A stretch of 64,000 nucleotides of DNA, taken from positions 1-64,000 of the forward strand of contig OZ036015.1 of assembly GCA_964035015.1 (NCBI GenBank), in the 5' to 3' direction. Positions 42,883 through 57,800 of this stretch are shown here, in pieces. The translations under genes were made by a program, and so were the position numbers. The notes below the pieces were generated by a model, which searched no databases, was not told the origin of the DNA, and saw only the letters and a program-made list of their open reading frames with translations. Numbering within the stretch: the first letter of the stretch is position 1; every line of letters starts with the position of its first letter. Origin of the DNA: Corallium rubrum (Eukaryota; Cnidaria; Anthozoa; Scleralcyonacea; Coralliidae).

Positions 42883-45800
42883 CTGAAATACACAGCAAGG
42901 CATTGTGGTTAGAACTCCAAGGAAAATGAATAGAAGAGCCCAGCTCAATATTTTAAAATGCAATACCATCACGAAAGGAAACCATTTAAAACAAATTATA
43001 AATCACTTGCTACGACTCCAAGGAAAGTTCACCATGAAATGGCAACCATTTTGGTAGCCTGCGAGTAGAGCTTTTTTTTTCTTATTTCTTCGCTGAGAGA
43101 AAGAGGAAGAAAAGAAGGCTCTGCTAACACCGTTGCCAAACGTTTGCGCATGCGTGAATTAACTTTTGTGTCGGACTCTTGGTCAAGTCCAAATATTTCA
43201 GTGTTTTCCCGCTCTTTTTCTGAGGACGAGCTCGGAAGTCGCGCATGCGCAAAATGTTTGGCAGAGGTGTTGGCTCTGCTGTATTCGTGACTGGTTGCCA
43301 TGGCGCATGCATGTCAGTTGCTTAGTTACAATCTCGAACCCAGTCCAAATCAGAGCAGAAAACAAAACAAAACAAAACAAAACAAAACAAAACAAAACAA
43401 AACAAAACAAAACAAAACAAAACAAAACAAAACAAAACAAAACAAAACAAAACAAAACAAAACAAAACAAAACAAAACAAAACAAAACAAAACAAAACAA
43501 AACAAAACAAAACAAAACAAGAGCCAGTTAAACGGGTCTTAAAGTGCTTATATCACTTGTGGGGTTTTAACATATTTAAATAGAGCAGAAAAATCAGTTA
43601 ATAAGTTATTTTGCCGTTTTTGATTTAGTCAAATAGTTCCTGACATATTGGCTTCTGAACATGCCAATTCTCAAAAATTCCGTCGTTCATTTTAACACCT
43701 TGGGGGCCTAGGACTCAGGAACGAGTCAATTCAAAACAACTACGTTTCGGCTTATTGATTCACAAAAACACATATATTTGACTGAAAAATCGAAATGTCG
43801 AGCTCACACCTGTTTTCCAGTATGCATGAGAGTTCCAACTGAGAAGACAGTCGGCTTAGGTTCCTGAGTCCCAGGCCCCCGTGCTTAAAAATGAACGATG
43901 GAAATTTTTGGCGAAAAGCTGAAATTGGCAAGTTTAAAGGCTTATATCTCAGAAACTATTAAATTAAATCAAAAACGGCAAAATAACTTCTTAACTAACT
44001 TTTTTTGCTCTATTCAAATACGTTAAAACCCCACGACCACAAGTGACATAAGCTCTTTAAACGGGTTACTTCCTCCAAGCCAAACACGGATACAGCATAG
44101 CCTTCCTTTCTTCCTCTCTCTCAGCGAAGAAATCAGGAAAAGAAGGCTGTGCTCGCAGGATGCCACTTTGGGAAGATGATAAAAGCTAGGAGAGAACTAT
44201 TACTAAATAAAGACAAAGTTTTGTAAGGAATATAGCATTAATATCTCCAAAACTTTACGTCATTTTCCATCAAAATGTTGTCAGTGCGCGCGAGTTTCTC
44301 CAGTAATAAACTAGTTAGGACAAACTTTAAGACTAGTTATCTCAAAGACTATACGTCGCATTCACTTTAACACTTTGAAGCCTGAAGACGAGTCTTTAGT
44401 ATACTATTCTGGCTAACGCCAGACGATTTTATTCTGCATGGCTAACGCCCGACGATTTTATTCAGCACAGGGAGAGGTCCAGGCCTCAAAGTGTTACAAC
44501 GTATCTCTTCAACACTTTGAAGACTGAAGACGAGTCTTTAGTATTTTATTCTGGCTAACGCCAGACGATTTTATTCAGCACAGGAAGAGGTCCAGGCCTG
44601 AAAGTGTTACAACCTATCTCTTTAACACTTTGAAGCCTGAAGACGAGTCTTTAGTATTTTATTCTGGCTAACGCAAGACGATTTTATTCAGCACAGGGAG
44701 AGGTCCAGGCCTCAAAGTGTTAAAACCTATCTCTTCAACACTTTGAAGCCTGACGACGAGTCTTTAGTATTTTATTTTGGCTAACACCAGACGATTTATT
44801 CAGCATAGGGAGAGGTCTAGGCCTGCGCCCGAACTCCCTAATACCGCCAGCTGCGCAGGCTAGGAGAGGTCCAGGCCTCAATGTATTAAGAAGAACCAAC
44901 GAGTTTTTCTCTTTCTAGACATTATTTAGCATATGAACTTGTTCTTACCTGCAGTGTGTTTAAAGAACTACAAACTTCACAGATAGCTTCAACGTCTTCT
45001 AAAGTGCTTTTATTAACTTGCAGTAAGCGAGTGGCTTGAGTTACACATTCTAAACCTTCCAAAATATTACCGCTGTCCAGCTGATTTATACGAACCCAAT
45101 CCTCAAGTTGACTCAGATTAAACCTGAAAAAAAAATTCGTTAAATGAGAATTTTAAACTAAACTAACTTTATTTATACTGGATAACTCTATCAGTCATAT
45201 CTAAACTGTTCTCTCTAGAGATCCAGTAAGAACCATTCTTCATTGATCCAGTGTTACTACAGAAGGAAACCAGAGTAAACTAAACTAACTTTATTTATAC
45301 TGGACAACTCTATCAGTCATGTCTAAACTGTTCTCTCTAGAGGTCCACTAAGGACCATCCTTCATTGATCCAGTGTTACTACAGAAGGAAACCAGAGTAA
45401 ACTAAACTAACTTTATTTATACTGGACAACTCTATCAGTCACTGATCTGTCTAGAGGTCCAGTAAGGACCATCCTTCATTGATCCAGTGTTACTACAGAA
45501 GGAAACCAGAGTAAAGTAAACTAACTTTATTTATACTGGATAACTCTATCAGTCATATCTAAACTGTTCCCTCTAGAGGTCCAGTAAGAACCATCCTTCA
45601 TTGATCCAGTGTTACTACAGAAGTAACTAAACTAACTTTATTTATACTGGACAACCCTACCAGCACTGAACTGTCTAGAGGTCCAGTAAGGACCGTCCTT
45701 CATTGAGCCAGTGTTACTACAGAAGGAAACCAGAGTAAACTAAACTAACTTTATTTATACTAGATAACTCTATCAGTCATATCTAAACTGTTCTCTCTAG

Positions 45801-48800
45801 AGGTCCAGTAAGGACCATCCTTCATTGATCCAGTGTTACTACAGGAGGAAACTGGAGTAAACTAAACTAACTTTATTTATACTGGATACCTCTATCAGTC
45901 ATATCTAAACTGTTCTCCCTAGATCCCTATCCCACCCTGCCTGCCTTCCTCTCTCTCCCTCGACCCACCCGTTATTTAGTTACTTATTGGCTAGGACTGT
46001 TAACTCATTGCTGCCTAGGATGGCTGAGGGTTCTCTCTTTGATGAGTAAAATCATCTGGTGTTAGACAGAGTAAAACAATAAAGGAACCATTTTTGGTCA
46101 GCTCAGACAGGCATGAGTCTTACCTAATCTGCATACCACGAGACCAATGACACATATCTTTACGAAGCAAGATATTGTTCAACATGGACGCACCAATAAA
46201 GTAGAGCACCTTGAACAAAAAAGAAAGAGTCATTGACAAACTATCCTAAGACATGGTAAAGTTTTTATAATGAATTAGGAGGATTGAAAAGAGGGGCGAG
46301 GCTTACCTGTCGAAAGACTTGTTTAATGATATCAGGATCGACACAATGTGTATTTAATATCGCCAAAACATAAGATAACTAAAAATATAAATAAACATCT
46401 TGCATAAAGATCATTATCGTCAACACTAAAACTAGTACAAATGACCATATGATCATGACCATCATCACCATTACCATCACCACCACCATGACCATGACCA
46501 TAACCATCATCACCACCACCACCGTCATTGGTGATGATGATAATGGTGATGATGGTAATGGTGATGATGGTAATGGTGATGATGGTAATGGTGATGATGG
46601 TAATGGTGATGATGGTAATGGTGATGATGGTAATGGTGATGATAATGGTGATGATGGTAATGATGATGATGATAATGGTGATGATGATGGTAATGGTGAT
46701 GATGGTAATGATGATGATGATAATGGTGATGATGATGGTAATGGTGATGATGGTAATGGTGATGATGGTAATGGTGATGATGGCAATGGTGATGATGGTA
46801 ATGGTGATGATGGTAATGGTGATGATGGTAATGGTGATGATGGTAATGGTGATGATGGTAATGGTAATGATGGTAATGGTGATGATGGTAATGGTGATGA
46901 TGGTAATGGTGATGATGGTAATGGTGATGATGATGATGGTAATGATGGTAATGGTGATGATGGTAATGATGGTAATGGTGATGATGGTAATGGTGATGAT
47001 GGTAATGGTGATGATGATGGTAATGATGGTAATGGTGATGATGGTAATGGTGATGATGATGATGGTAATGATGGTAATGGTGATGATGGTAATGGTGATG
47101 ACGGTAATGATGATGATGGTAATGATGGTAATGGTGATGATGGTAATGATGGTAATGGTAATGATGGTAATGGTAATGATGGTAATGGTGATGATGGTAA
47201 TGATGGTAATGGTAATGATGGTAATGGTAATGATGGTAATGGTAATGATGGTAATGGTAATGATGGTAATGGTGATGATGGTAATGATGATGATGGTAAT
47301 GATGGTAATGGTAATGATGGTAATGGTAATGGTGATGATGGTAATGGTGATGATGGTAATGATGATGGTAATGGTGATGATGATGATGGTAATGATGGTA
47401 ATGGTGATGATGGTAATGGTGATGATGGTAATGGTGATGATGATGATGGTAATGATGGTAATGGTGATGATGGTAATGGCGATGATGATGATGGTAATGG
47501 TGATGATGGTAATGGTGATGATGGTAATGGTGATGATGATGGTAATGATGGTAATGATGATGATGGTAATGGTAATGATGGTAATGGTGATGATGGTAAT
47601 GGTGATGATGGTAATGGTGATGATGATGGTAATGGTGATGATGGTAATGGTAATGGTGATGATGATGGTAATGGTGGTGATGGTAATGGTTATGATGGTA
47701 ATGGTGATGATGGTCATTGTTCACCACCACCATTACCACCATCCGATCCACCACCATCACCCCCCACTACCATCACAATGACCACCACCATTACCATCAC
47801 CACCACCACCACCATTACCACCACCATTACCACCACCATCACCACCACCATAGCCACCACCACCACCATCACCACCACCACCACCATCATCACCATGATC
47901 ACCATCACCATCATCACCATCATCACCACCATCACCACCACCATCACCATCACCATCACCATCATCATCACCATCATCACCATCATCATCACCACCACCA
48001 TCACCACCACCATCACTGCCATCACCACCACAATCACCATCATCACCATCACTATCACCACCACAATCACCATCACCATCATCATCATCAGCACCACCAT
48101 CATCATGACCGCCATCACCACGAGCACGACTATCGCCATATTATTCTGTGGCTTCTTACATTTTTCGTGATTGTCTTAACAGTGACATCTTCTCTTTTGC
48201 TCTTGGTTCTTTGTCTCATGTTTGTTCTACCAAAAGGTTTTGAACTTGACATACCAGGAATGGACTCATACTCCAACAAACCAGACACTAACACACAAAC
48301 ACAAACAAACAAACTAAGATTTAAAGTGCTTATTAACCCAAATATGATATTACTGCATATGGATTCTATCTAATGTGTATAGTTGAATGCCAAAATAGTT
48401 TTTTTGATTTGAACTTTTATTTGTTGTTATATTGAGGTTTGTATTTCCAAAATGGTAATGAGGATGACGTCTATGTAGGCATAATTTACATACGCAGTGT
48501 TCCGTTACAGCAGAAATATTACCCAATTCACATGTTAATGGAATACGTGAATAGTATATTCTGTATTTTATCATTTCTTTCAGTTTTTCAAGCGGCTTAT
48601 CATAAGGAAAAAAACACACACAAGTTTAAATCCGTGCAGAAACTTGTAGGGGGGGTGGGGTGTACAGTTGTTTTAAGTCCAAGTGAGTAGATAGTTGATG
48701 TGTTATATATATTGCAGGCATGCATATGCTATAAATTACAATAGTAAGGGTCTATACAAAATGCTTCCAACCTGTTTTTACATTTACAACTTGTTTATAA

Positions 48801-51800
48801 ATAAATCTAAAGATATTCTGACGTATGTGTATCATTCTATGTTCTGGTTTGATTTCAACAAAATTATGTAATTTATTGCTTTCAGATTACTCTTAAATAC
48901 TTGCCTCAAAATGCAGGAAATAGTGTTTCAGAGACCCTAGAAATCAAAAATTTTCCGGGGGGGGGGCATACCCCCGGACCCCCCTAGGAGACCGAGGTTC
49001 TCGCCCCCCCAAACCCAAGGCCCTGGCTACGCCCCTGACAACAAATAGAAGTTCAAATCAGAAAATATTTTGGCATTCAAGTATTCATGTTATATAGAAA
49101 CCAGATCAGTAATATCTTATTGGAGTTTACAGACACTTTAGTACTGTCACCAGCGCCGGATTTAGGACTGTGGCCGCCCGTGGGCGGTCACTGACCAGCA
49201 CAATATATCAATTCTAGTTCTGAATGCATGCTAAGTTACATTTCAGAAATAGAAAACATTTTCCGTGTTTCCACAGAGTTATAGAAACACGAGTGGAACT
49301 GAGTTTGGGAGAACGAGAAATTGTAGTGGGAACACGAGCCCGCAGGGCGAGTATTTACACACTATTTCGAGTTCTCCCAAACTTCCACAAGTGTTTCTAT
49401 AACTCTATAGGAACACGGAAAAAAATGTTTTCTATTTCCTTTATAACATAACCCGTCAAAATAGATTAAACGTTAAAATTAATCCAAATAAAAAGCGTAA
49501 ATTCTCATTACCCACCACGGATGGCGTATTGGATTGCGTTTGATGGCGTAGTGGATGGCGTATAATGGTGTTTATGTATAAATTTTAATTAGAATGATGG
49601 CGTATTGGATGGCGTAATCTATCCATGTTTTCCATAGAGTTATAGAAACACGGCTTTTAACCAATCACCGCTTGCGTTTTCAAAATGTTATTTTATAAAT
49701 TGATATAACTAATCAAGACATTTTTGTGGAGGACTGCCCCCCTTAAACATTATTTTGTGGGGGCCCATGAGCGACCGCCCAGTCCGCCCTGTCCTAAATC
49801 CAGCACTGATTGTCAGAGTAAACAATCAAAGACGAAAATAGAGAGTTTTACAAACCAATATAGCCTTGTATTAATTCAGTAATTGCTGTGAGGATATCGT
49901 TGTAAATATGAACAGCTAAGTCATCCAATAATTGACGATATTCAGTTAGATCAAAATTCTTCAAACAATGATCATTTTGTTCAGGTGTGTTGTGTGTTTG
50001 AAAAGCCTGTTGGAAAAACAAGAAAGAATTGAAAGATTTAGAAAGTCCAAATTGTTATGACTTTAAATATTGTTAGAGATCGACATGAATTGCAAAGGAT
50101 GAAGATGAACATGGTTAAGGTATATCAAAGACGCTCCTTGCAGCCGCCATTAACGACACAGTTCACATCACAGAGCACAGCTAAGACCTAGCTAGGTGTT
50201 GATTTTACGGAGGGAGGAAAACTGGAGAAGCCAGAGAAAACCAGAACTCAAAGCACAGGAGAGAGATCAACTACAACTCTACTCACATGAGCCTCAAACT
50301 TGCGAACGAGGTCATTCCCAAGCAGGATTAACTATGGACTGTAGTAGTACAAGACACGACGCTAAGGACTCTTGTAGTGCTTGCCTTATGGGGGGGGGCT
50401 CCTTGTGGTGCTTGCCTTATGTGGGGCTCCTTGTAGTGCTTGCCTTATGGGGGGCTCCTTATGGGGGTGTGCGTGCCTTATGGGGGGGCTCCTTATGGGG
50501 GTGTGCGTGCCTTATGGGGGGGCTCCTTGTAGTGCTTGCCTTATGGGGGGCTCCTTATGGGGGTGTGCGTGCCTTATGGGGGGCTCCTTGTAGTGCTTGC
50601 CTTACGGGGGGGCTCCTTGTAGTGCTTGCCTTACGGGGGGGCTCCTTGTAGTGCTTGCCTTATGGGGGGCTCCTTATGGGGGTGTGCGTGCCTTATGGGG
50701 GGCTCCTTATGGGTGTGTGCGTGCCTTATGGGGGGCTCCTTATGGGGGTGTGCGTGCCTTATGGGGGGCTCTATATGGTGCTTGCCTTATGGGGGGCTCC
50801 TTATGGGTGTGTGCTTGCCTTATGGAGGACTCCTTATGGTGCTTGCCTTATGGAGGACTCCTTATGGTCTTGCCTTATGGGGGGCTCCTTATGGTTCTTG
50901 CCTTATGGGGGGCTCCTTATGGTTCTTGCCTTATGGAGGGCTCCTTATGGTTCTTGCCTTATGGGGGGCTCCTTATGGTTCTTGCCTTATGGAGGGCTCC
51001 TTATGGTTCTTGCCTTATGGGGGGCTCCTTATGGTTCTTGCCTTATGGAGGGCTCCTTATGGTTCTTGCCTTATGGAGGGCTCCTTATGGTTCTTGCCTT
51101 ATGGAGGGCTCCTTATGGTTCTTGCCTTATGGAGGGCTCCTTATGGTCATTGCCTTATGGGGGGCTCCTTATGGTTCTTGCCTTATGGAGGGCTCCTTAT
51201 GGTTCTTGCCTTATGGAGGGCTCCTTATGGTTCTTGCCTTATGGAGGGCTCCTTATGGTCATTGCCTTATGGGGGGCTCCTTATGGTTCTTGCCTTATGG
51301 AGGGCTCCTTATGGTGATTGCCTTATGGGGGGCTCCTTATGGTTCTTGCCTTATGGGGGGCTCCTTATGGTTCTTGCCTTATGGGGGGGGGGGGGGCTCC
51401 TTATGGTTCTTGCCTTATGGGGGGGGGGGGCTCCTTATGGTGCTTGCCTTATGGTCCGTGTTGTTACCTTATCTCCACTGTATTGTTTCAAGTCATGCAA
51501 TAAACGACAAGTATTTGAAAGCCAAAATACAAGAACATCCAAATCATCAGGAGATTTCTAAATAACAAGAAAAAACAAATATTATAATTCAACATAAACC
51601 AAACAAAATAACCAGAACCTCAATACGTCTCAACCTTTCAATATATTGAGAAAGTTACCTTGGTTACCAGTCCAATGGCGCTAATTGCTGACGTTAGCAA
51701 GGTCTGTAGTTTTTCATCATTATTAGTATGATCACAATAACGAACACACATGAATAATAAGTGCGCAGGAAGACCTGGAATCTGGTCTGACACTTGACCT

Positions 51801-54800
51801 GGTGATAAGTCGTGAATTAATTCTTTAACAATCAGATCCACATCAGAAATTGTAAATTCAATCATTCCTAGTTTCTTGCCTTGCCCCAGTTTTGGAGAAT
51901 CACTCTGCTCAAGAAAGAAAGATACTATGTATGAGCGAAACTAGACTGAACTACACTAAACTAAACTACACTAAACTAAACTAAACTGGGCTGGGCTGGG
52001 CTGGGCTGGGCTGGGCTGGGCTGGGCTGGACTGGGCTGGACTGGACTGGACTGGACTGGACTGGACTGGACTGGACTGGACTGGACTGGACTGGACTGGA
52101 CTGGACTGGACTGGACTGGACTGGACTGGGCTGGACTGGGCTGGACTGGACTGGATTGGACTGGACTGGGCTGGACTGGACTGGATTGGACTGGACTGGA
52201 CTGGACTGGACTGGACTGGACTGGACTGGACTGGACTGGACTGGACTGGACTGGACTGGACTGGACTGGGCTGGACTGGACTGGATTGGACTGGACCCGA
52301 CTCGACTGACGTTTCGCCAGAGCAAGGACTCTGCTTGAAACGTCAGTATTTCGTCATTAAAACTATTCTCAGCAGTTTACCATCTTTTCACTTTGCTCTA
52401 TCTAAAACACTGCCTACACAACACTCTTACTTTTTACTCTGATGAAGGGCTCTGCTTGAAACGTCAGTATTTCGTTATTAAAACTATTCCCAGCAGTTTA
52501 CCATCTTTTCACGTTGCTCTATCTAAAACACTGCCTACACAACACTCTACTTTTTACTCTGATGAAGGGCTCTACTTGAAACATCAGTATTTTGTTATCA
52601 AAACTATTCTCAGCAGTTTACCATCTTTTCACTTTGCTCTATCTAAAACACTGCCTACACAACACTTTACTATATATCTTAAACATATCAAATGAAATCA
52701 ACCTTACCGAATCTTTTGGATTCTTTCTTAATAATCCAGCAAAATTCATCATCTAAAAATACGAGAAGACATAAAGCACTGAAGACTATAGAAAATTTGG
52801 TCAACCTTTATTTCTAATTAAACATTCTTTTTTTATATAAGTACATTAATGCGAACTTACTACACGGCCAGCAATTGGATCAAGAGATCCTCTGGTACTG
52901 TTAGCTCGTCTTTTCAACTCAGCTTCAGCTAAAAAAATAAAAGAAAACATTCTAGAGGTGAGCCGATCATCGATCGGCAAAACATCGGGAGAGCCGATTA
53001 ACGGCTAGTTTTTCTCTTTCAACATCGGATCGGCTGTCTCGTGACTCTCGTCCTCATATTTCTGCTCTCTCGTCCTTGTTTATCGTAGCCTGTGTACAGC
53101 CGCAACCCTCCCGTCAAAATCGAGAAACACTGCTGACTACTTGACTGTTTTCTTTTTGTTTTGTTGCGCTCAAAATACGAGCGAGAATTGGCTTGATGAC
53201 TTCCTCTCATTGCGAAACTTGAGATGAATAAAACGACAAAACGGGAGCACTGAGCATCAGGTTAGCAAACATTAGTTTTGCCGATGGTGGGAAAATATCG
53301 GCTCTTAACAATCTGTATCGGCAATCGTTTTTTTTTTTAACATCGGCTCACCTCTAAAACATTCCTGTAACAAACGTTTGATAGAAGCTTGCAAGTTGGA
53401 TCCCTGTCTGGGGCTCAGAAACATTTTCTGAGTAATTGAGCATGATGACGTCTACCGAACGTCTGTTCCATTACACCAAGCTCACAAACGTACCACATAC
53501 ACTACATGTATACGTACAACTCATTATTTGAACTACATCTCATATGCAAACGCTACCACTTAGGAAGCACATATGACTATGAATTTACAACCTTAGCTCT
53601 CCATCTGAGCCTCAGTTGCTCAATGTAGAGTGTCTCAGTTGGTGTAACCTTCACTCACCATCTGAGTTCTTGTAGCTCAATGGTTAGAGTCTCACTGGTC
53701 ATCGGAAGGTTACAGGTTGTACACATATGTAACCTTCACTTACCATCTGAGTTCTTGTAGCTCAATGGTTAGAGTGTCTCACTGGTCATCAGAAGGTTAC
53801 AGGTTGTACACATATGTAACCTTCACTCACCATCTAGGTTCTTGTAGTTCAATGGTTAGAGTGTCTCACTGGTCATCAGAAGGTTACAGGTTGTACACAT
53901 ATGTAACCTTCACTCACCATCTGAGTTCTTGTAGCTCAATGGTTAGAGTGTCTCACTGGTCATCAGAAGGTTACAGGTTGTACATATGTAACCTTCACTC
54001 ACCATCTGAGTTCTTGTAGCTCAATGGTTAGAGTGTCTCACTGGTCATCAGAAGGTTACAGGTTGTACACATATGTAACCTTCACTCACCATCTGAGTTC
54101 TTGTAGCTCAATGGTTAGAGTGTCTCACTGGTCATCAGAAGGTTACAGGTTGTACACATGTGTAACTTTAGCTCTCCACCTGAGTCTCAGTAGCTCAATG
54201 GTTAGAGTGTCTCACCGGTCATTAGAAGGTTACAAATATCTCACGTAACCTTATACATTCAACTATAGTGTTTCTTATCAACTATAGTGTTTCTTATCAG
54301 CTATAGTGTTTCTTATCAGCTATAGTGTTTCTTATCAACTATAGTGTTTCTTATCAGCTACAGTGTTTCTTATCAACTATAGTGTTTCTTATCAGCTACA
54401 GTGTTTCTTATCAGCTACAGTGTTTCTTATCAGCTACAGTGTTTCTTATCAGCTACAGTGTTTCTTATCAACTACAGTGTTTCTTATCAGCCACAGTGTT
54501 TCTTATCAGCTATAGTGTTTCTTATCAACTACAGTGTTTCTTATCAGCCACAGTGTTTCTTATCAGCTACAGTGTTTCTTATCAGCTACAGTGTTTCTTA
54601 TCAGCTACAGTGTTTCTTATCAGCTACAGTGTTTCTTATCAACTACAGTGTTTCTTATCAGCCACAGTATTTCTTATCAGCTACAGTGTTTCTTATCAGC
54701 TACAGTGTTTCTTATCAACTACAGTGTTTCTTATCAGCCACAGTGTTTCTTATCAGCCACAGTGTTTCTTATCAGCTATAGTGTTTCTTATCAGCTACAG

Positions 54801-57800
54801 TGTTTCTTATCAGCTACAGTGTTTCTTATCAGCTACAGTATTTCTTATCAGCTACAGTGTTTCTTATCAGCCACAGTGTTTCTTATCAGCTACAGTGTTT
54901 CTTATCAACTACAGTGTTTCTTATCAGCTACAGTGTTTCTTATCAGCTATAGTGTTTCTTATCAGCTACAGTGTTTCTTATCAGCTACAGTGTTTCTTAT
55001 CAGCTACAGTGTTTCTTATCAACTATAGTGTTTCTTATCAACTATAGTGTTTCTTATCAGCTATAGTGTTTCTTATCAGCTATAGTGTTTCTTATCAGCT
55101 ATAGTGTTTCTTATCAGCTATAGTGTTTCTTATCAGCTACAGTGTTTCTTATCAGCTATAGTGTTTCTTATCAGCTACAGTGTTTCTTATCAACTATAGT
55201 GTTTCTTATCAGCTACAGTGTTTCTTATCAACTATAGTGTTTCTTATCAGCTATAGTGTTTCTTATCAACTACAGTGTTTCTTATCAGCTACAGTGTTTC
55301 TTATCAACTATAGTGTTTCTTATCAGCCACAGTGTTTCTTATCAGCTATAGTGTTTCTTATCAGCTACAGTGTTTCTTATCAGCTATAGTGTTTCTTATC
55401 AGCTACAGTGTTTCTTATCAGCTATAGTGTTTCTTATCAACTATAGTGTTTCTTATCAGCTACAGTGTTTCTTATCAGCTGCAGTGTTTCTTATCAGCTA
55501 CAGTGTTTCTTATCAGCTATAGTGTTTCTTATCAACTACAGTGTTTCTTATCAACTATAGTGTTTCTTATCAGCTACAGTGTTTCTTATCAGCTATAGTG
55601 TTTCTTATCAGCTACAGTGTTTCTTATCAGCTATAGTGTTTCTTATCAGCTACAGTGTTTCTTATCAGCTATAGTGTTTCTTATCAGCTATAGTGTTTCT
55701 TATCAGCTACAGTGTTTCTTATCAGCTATAGTGTTTCTTATCAGCTATAGTGTTTCTTATCAGCTACAGTGTTTCTTATCAGCTATAGTGTTTCTTATCA
55801 ACTATAGTGTTTCTTATCAGCTATAGTGTTTCTTATCAGCTATAGTGTTTCTTATCAACTATAGTGTTTCTTATCAACTACAGTGTTTCTTATCAGCTAT
55901 AGTGTTTCTTATCAGCTACAGTGTTTCTTATCAACTATAGTGTTTCTTATCAGCTACAGTGTTTCTTATCAGCTATAGTGTTTCTTATCAACTATAGTGT
56001 TTCTTATCAACTACAGTGTTTCTTATCAGCTATAGTGTTTCTTATCAGCTACAGTGTTTCTTATCAGCTATAGTGTTTCTTATCAGCTACAGTGTTTCTT
56101 ATCAACTACAGTGTTTCTTATCAGCTACAGTGTTTCTTATCAACTACAGTGTTTCTTATCAGCTACAGTGTTTCTTATCAGCTATAGTGTTTCTTATCAG
56201 CTATAGTGTTTCTTATCAGCTACAGTGTTTCTTATCAACTACAATGTTTCTTATCAGCTATAGTGTTTCTTATCAGCTATAGTGTTTCTTATCATCTACA
56301 GTGTTTCTTATCAGCTACAGTGTTTCTTATCAGCTACAGTGTTTCTTATCAGCTACAGTGTTTCTTATCAGCTACAGTGTTTCTTATCAGCTACAGTGTT
56401 TCTTATCAGCTATAGTGTTTCTTATCAGCTATAGTGTTTCTTATCAACTACAGTGTTTCTTATCAGCTATAGTGTTTCTTATCAGCTATAGTGTTTCTTA
56501 TCAGCTATAGTGTTTCTTATCAACTACAGTGTTTCTTATCAGCTATAGTGTTTCTTATCAGCTATAGTGTTTCTTATCAACTATAGTGTTTCTTATCAGC
56601 TACAGTGTTTCTTATCAGCTATAGTGTTTCTTATCAGCTATAGTGTTTCTTATCAGCTATAGTGTTTCTTATCAGCTATAGTGTTTCTTATCAGCTACAG
56701 TGTTTCTTATCAACTACAGTGTTTCTTATCAACTATAGTGTTTCTTATCAGCTATAGTGTTTCTTATCAGCTATAGTGTTTCTTATCAACTACAGTGTTT
56801 CTTATCACCTATAGTGTTTCTTATCAACTACAGTGTTTCTTATCAGCTACAGTGTTTCTTATCAACTACAGTGTTTCTTATCAGCTACAGTGTTTCTTAT
56901 CAGCTACAGTGGTGGAATTATCAAGCTCTTACCTTTATTCCAGGAGCTTGCTCTCTTTCTGAAGTTCTCGTGTTCATTTTTAGCAACAGAATTTTGTTGT
57001 TGAGTTTTTAATCGTTCCTCCAATTTCTCAATCTGCTCTTTTAAATCCTAAAAAAAGAATTCACAAATAAAGATAAAAAGAACCAAACACCGGTTATTCC
57101 TCCCAAGACAATTAGTTCAAATCCAGCAGGGAGCTGCATCTGGGCTAAAGTCTTGCTCATGTAACTAAGTTCTTTCACTCACCAGGCTCTCTTCAACCAG
57201 TCTGGATATTTCAGATTGAACGTCAGCAGTTATTGGAGAGTTATCATTGTGTTTGAGCTGGCAAAAACAAATACAACATATAAATATATAAGACGTTGAA
57301 TTTATCATACGGCGACACCAGCATGGATATACGGACACCCAAAGACGCAGACACGGAACACAGATATAAAACACTACCATCACCACACACCATCACACCC
57401 ACCACCACAACCATCAACACAACCACAACAACCACTACCATCACCATCACCACTACCACCACTATCATCATTGCCATCATAACTACCATCATCACTACCA
57501 TCATCACTACAATCAGCACTACCACCACCATCACCGCCATCATCATCACCACACACCGCCACATCCATCACCATCACCACAACCACCACTACCACCACCA
57601 CCACCACCATCACCACCACAACCACCATCATCATCACAACAACCACTACTACCACCACCACCACCATCACCACCACCATCATCACCACACACCACCACAT
57701 CCATCACCATCACCACAACCACTACAACAACCACCACCACTATCACTACCACCACCACCATCACTACCATCATCACCACCACAACCACCACCACCATCAT

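Larger units (their letters stand above)
43057..44162. mobile_element. TIR element in the last myosin V intron, with nested insert
   Basis: CCTGCGAGTAGAGC and TTCTTCGCTGAGAGAAAGAGG are mirrored near 44100-44162. Contains sequence shared with 9.4-9.5 kb (CGGACTC...GTGTTTTCCCGCTC), an AAAAC repeat and a second inverted-repeat element. Confidence 0.6.

Noticed and set aside
46332..48170. Frames of 411-573 codons (poly Ile/Thr, His/Tyr, Gly/Asp/Asn, Met/Val)
   Set aside because: Trinucleotide and 15-bp repeat artefacts in a myosin V intron; genuine exons lie on either side.
50196..51565. Gly/Leu/Trp-rich 220-322-codon frames
   Set aside because: 28-bp satellite read in several frames, all nearly equally open; intronic.
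53665..54240. Cluster of tRNA genes
   Set aside because: A- and B-box-like motifs exist, but there is no pairing acceptor stem and the anticodon stem is imperfect; treated as SINE-derived minisatellite.
54325..57011. [17 protein letters not shown] proteins
   Set aside because: Translation of the 19-bp satellite; three units make 57 bp, so a frame recurs without stops.
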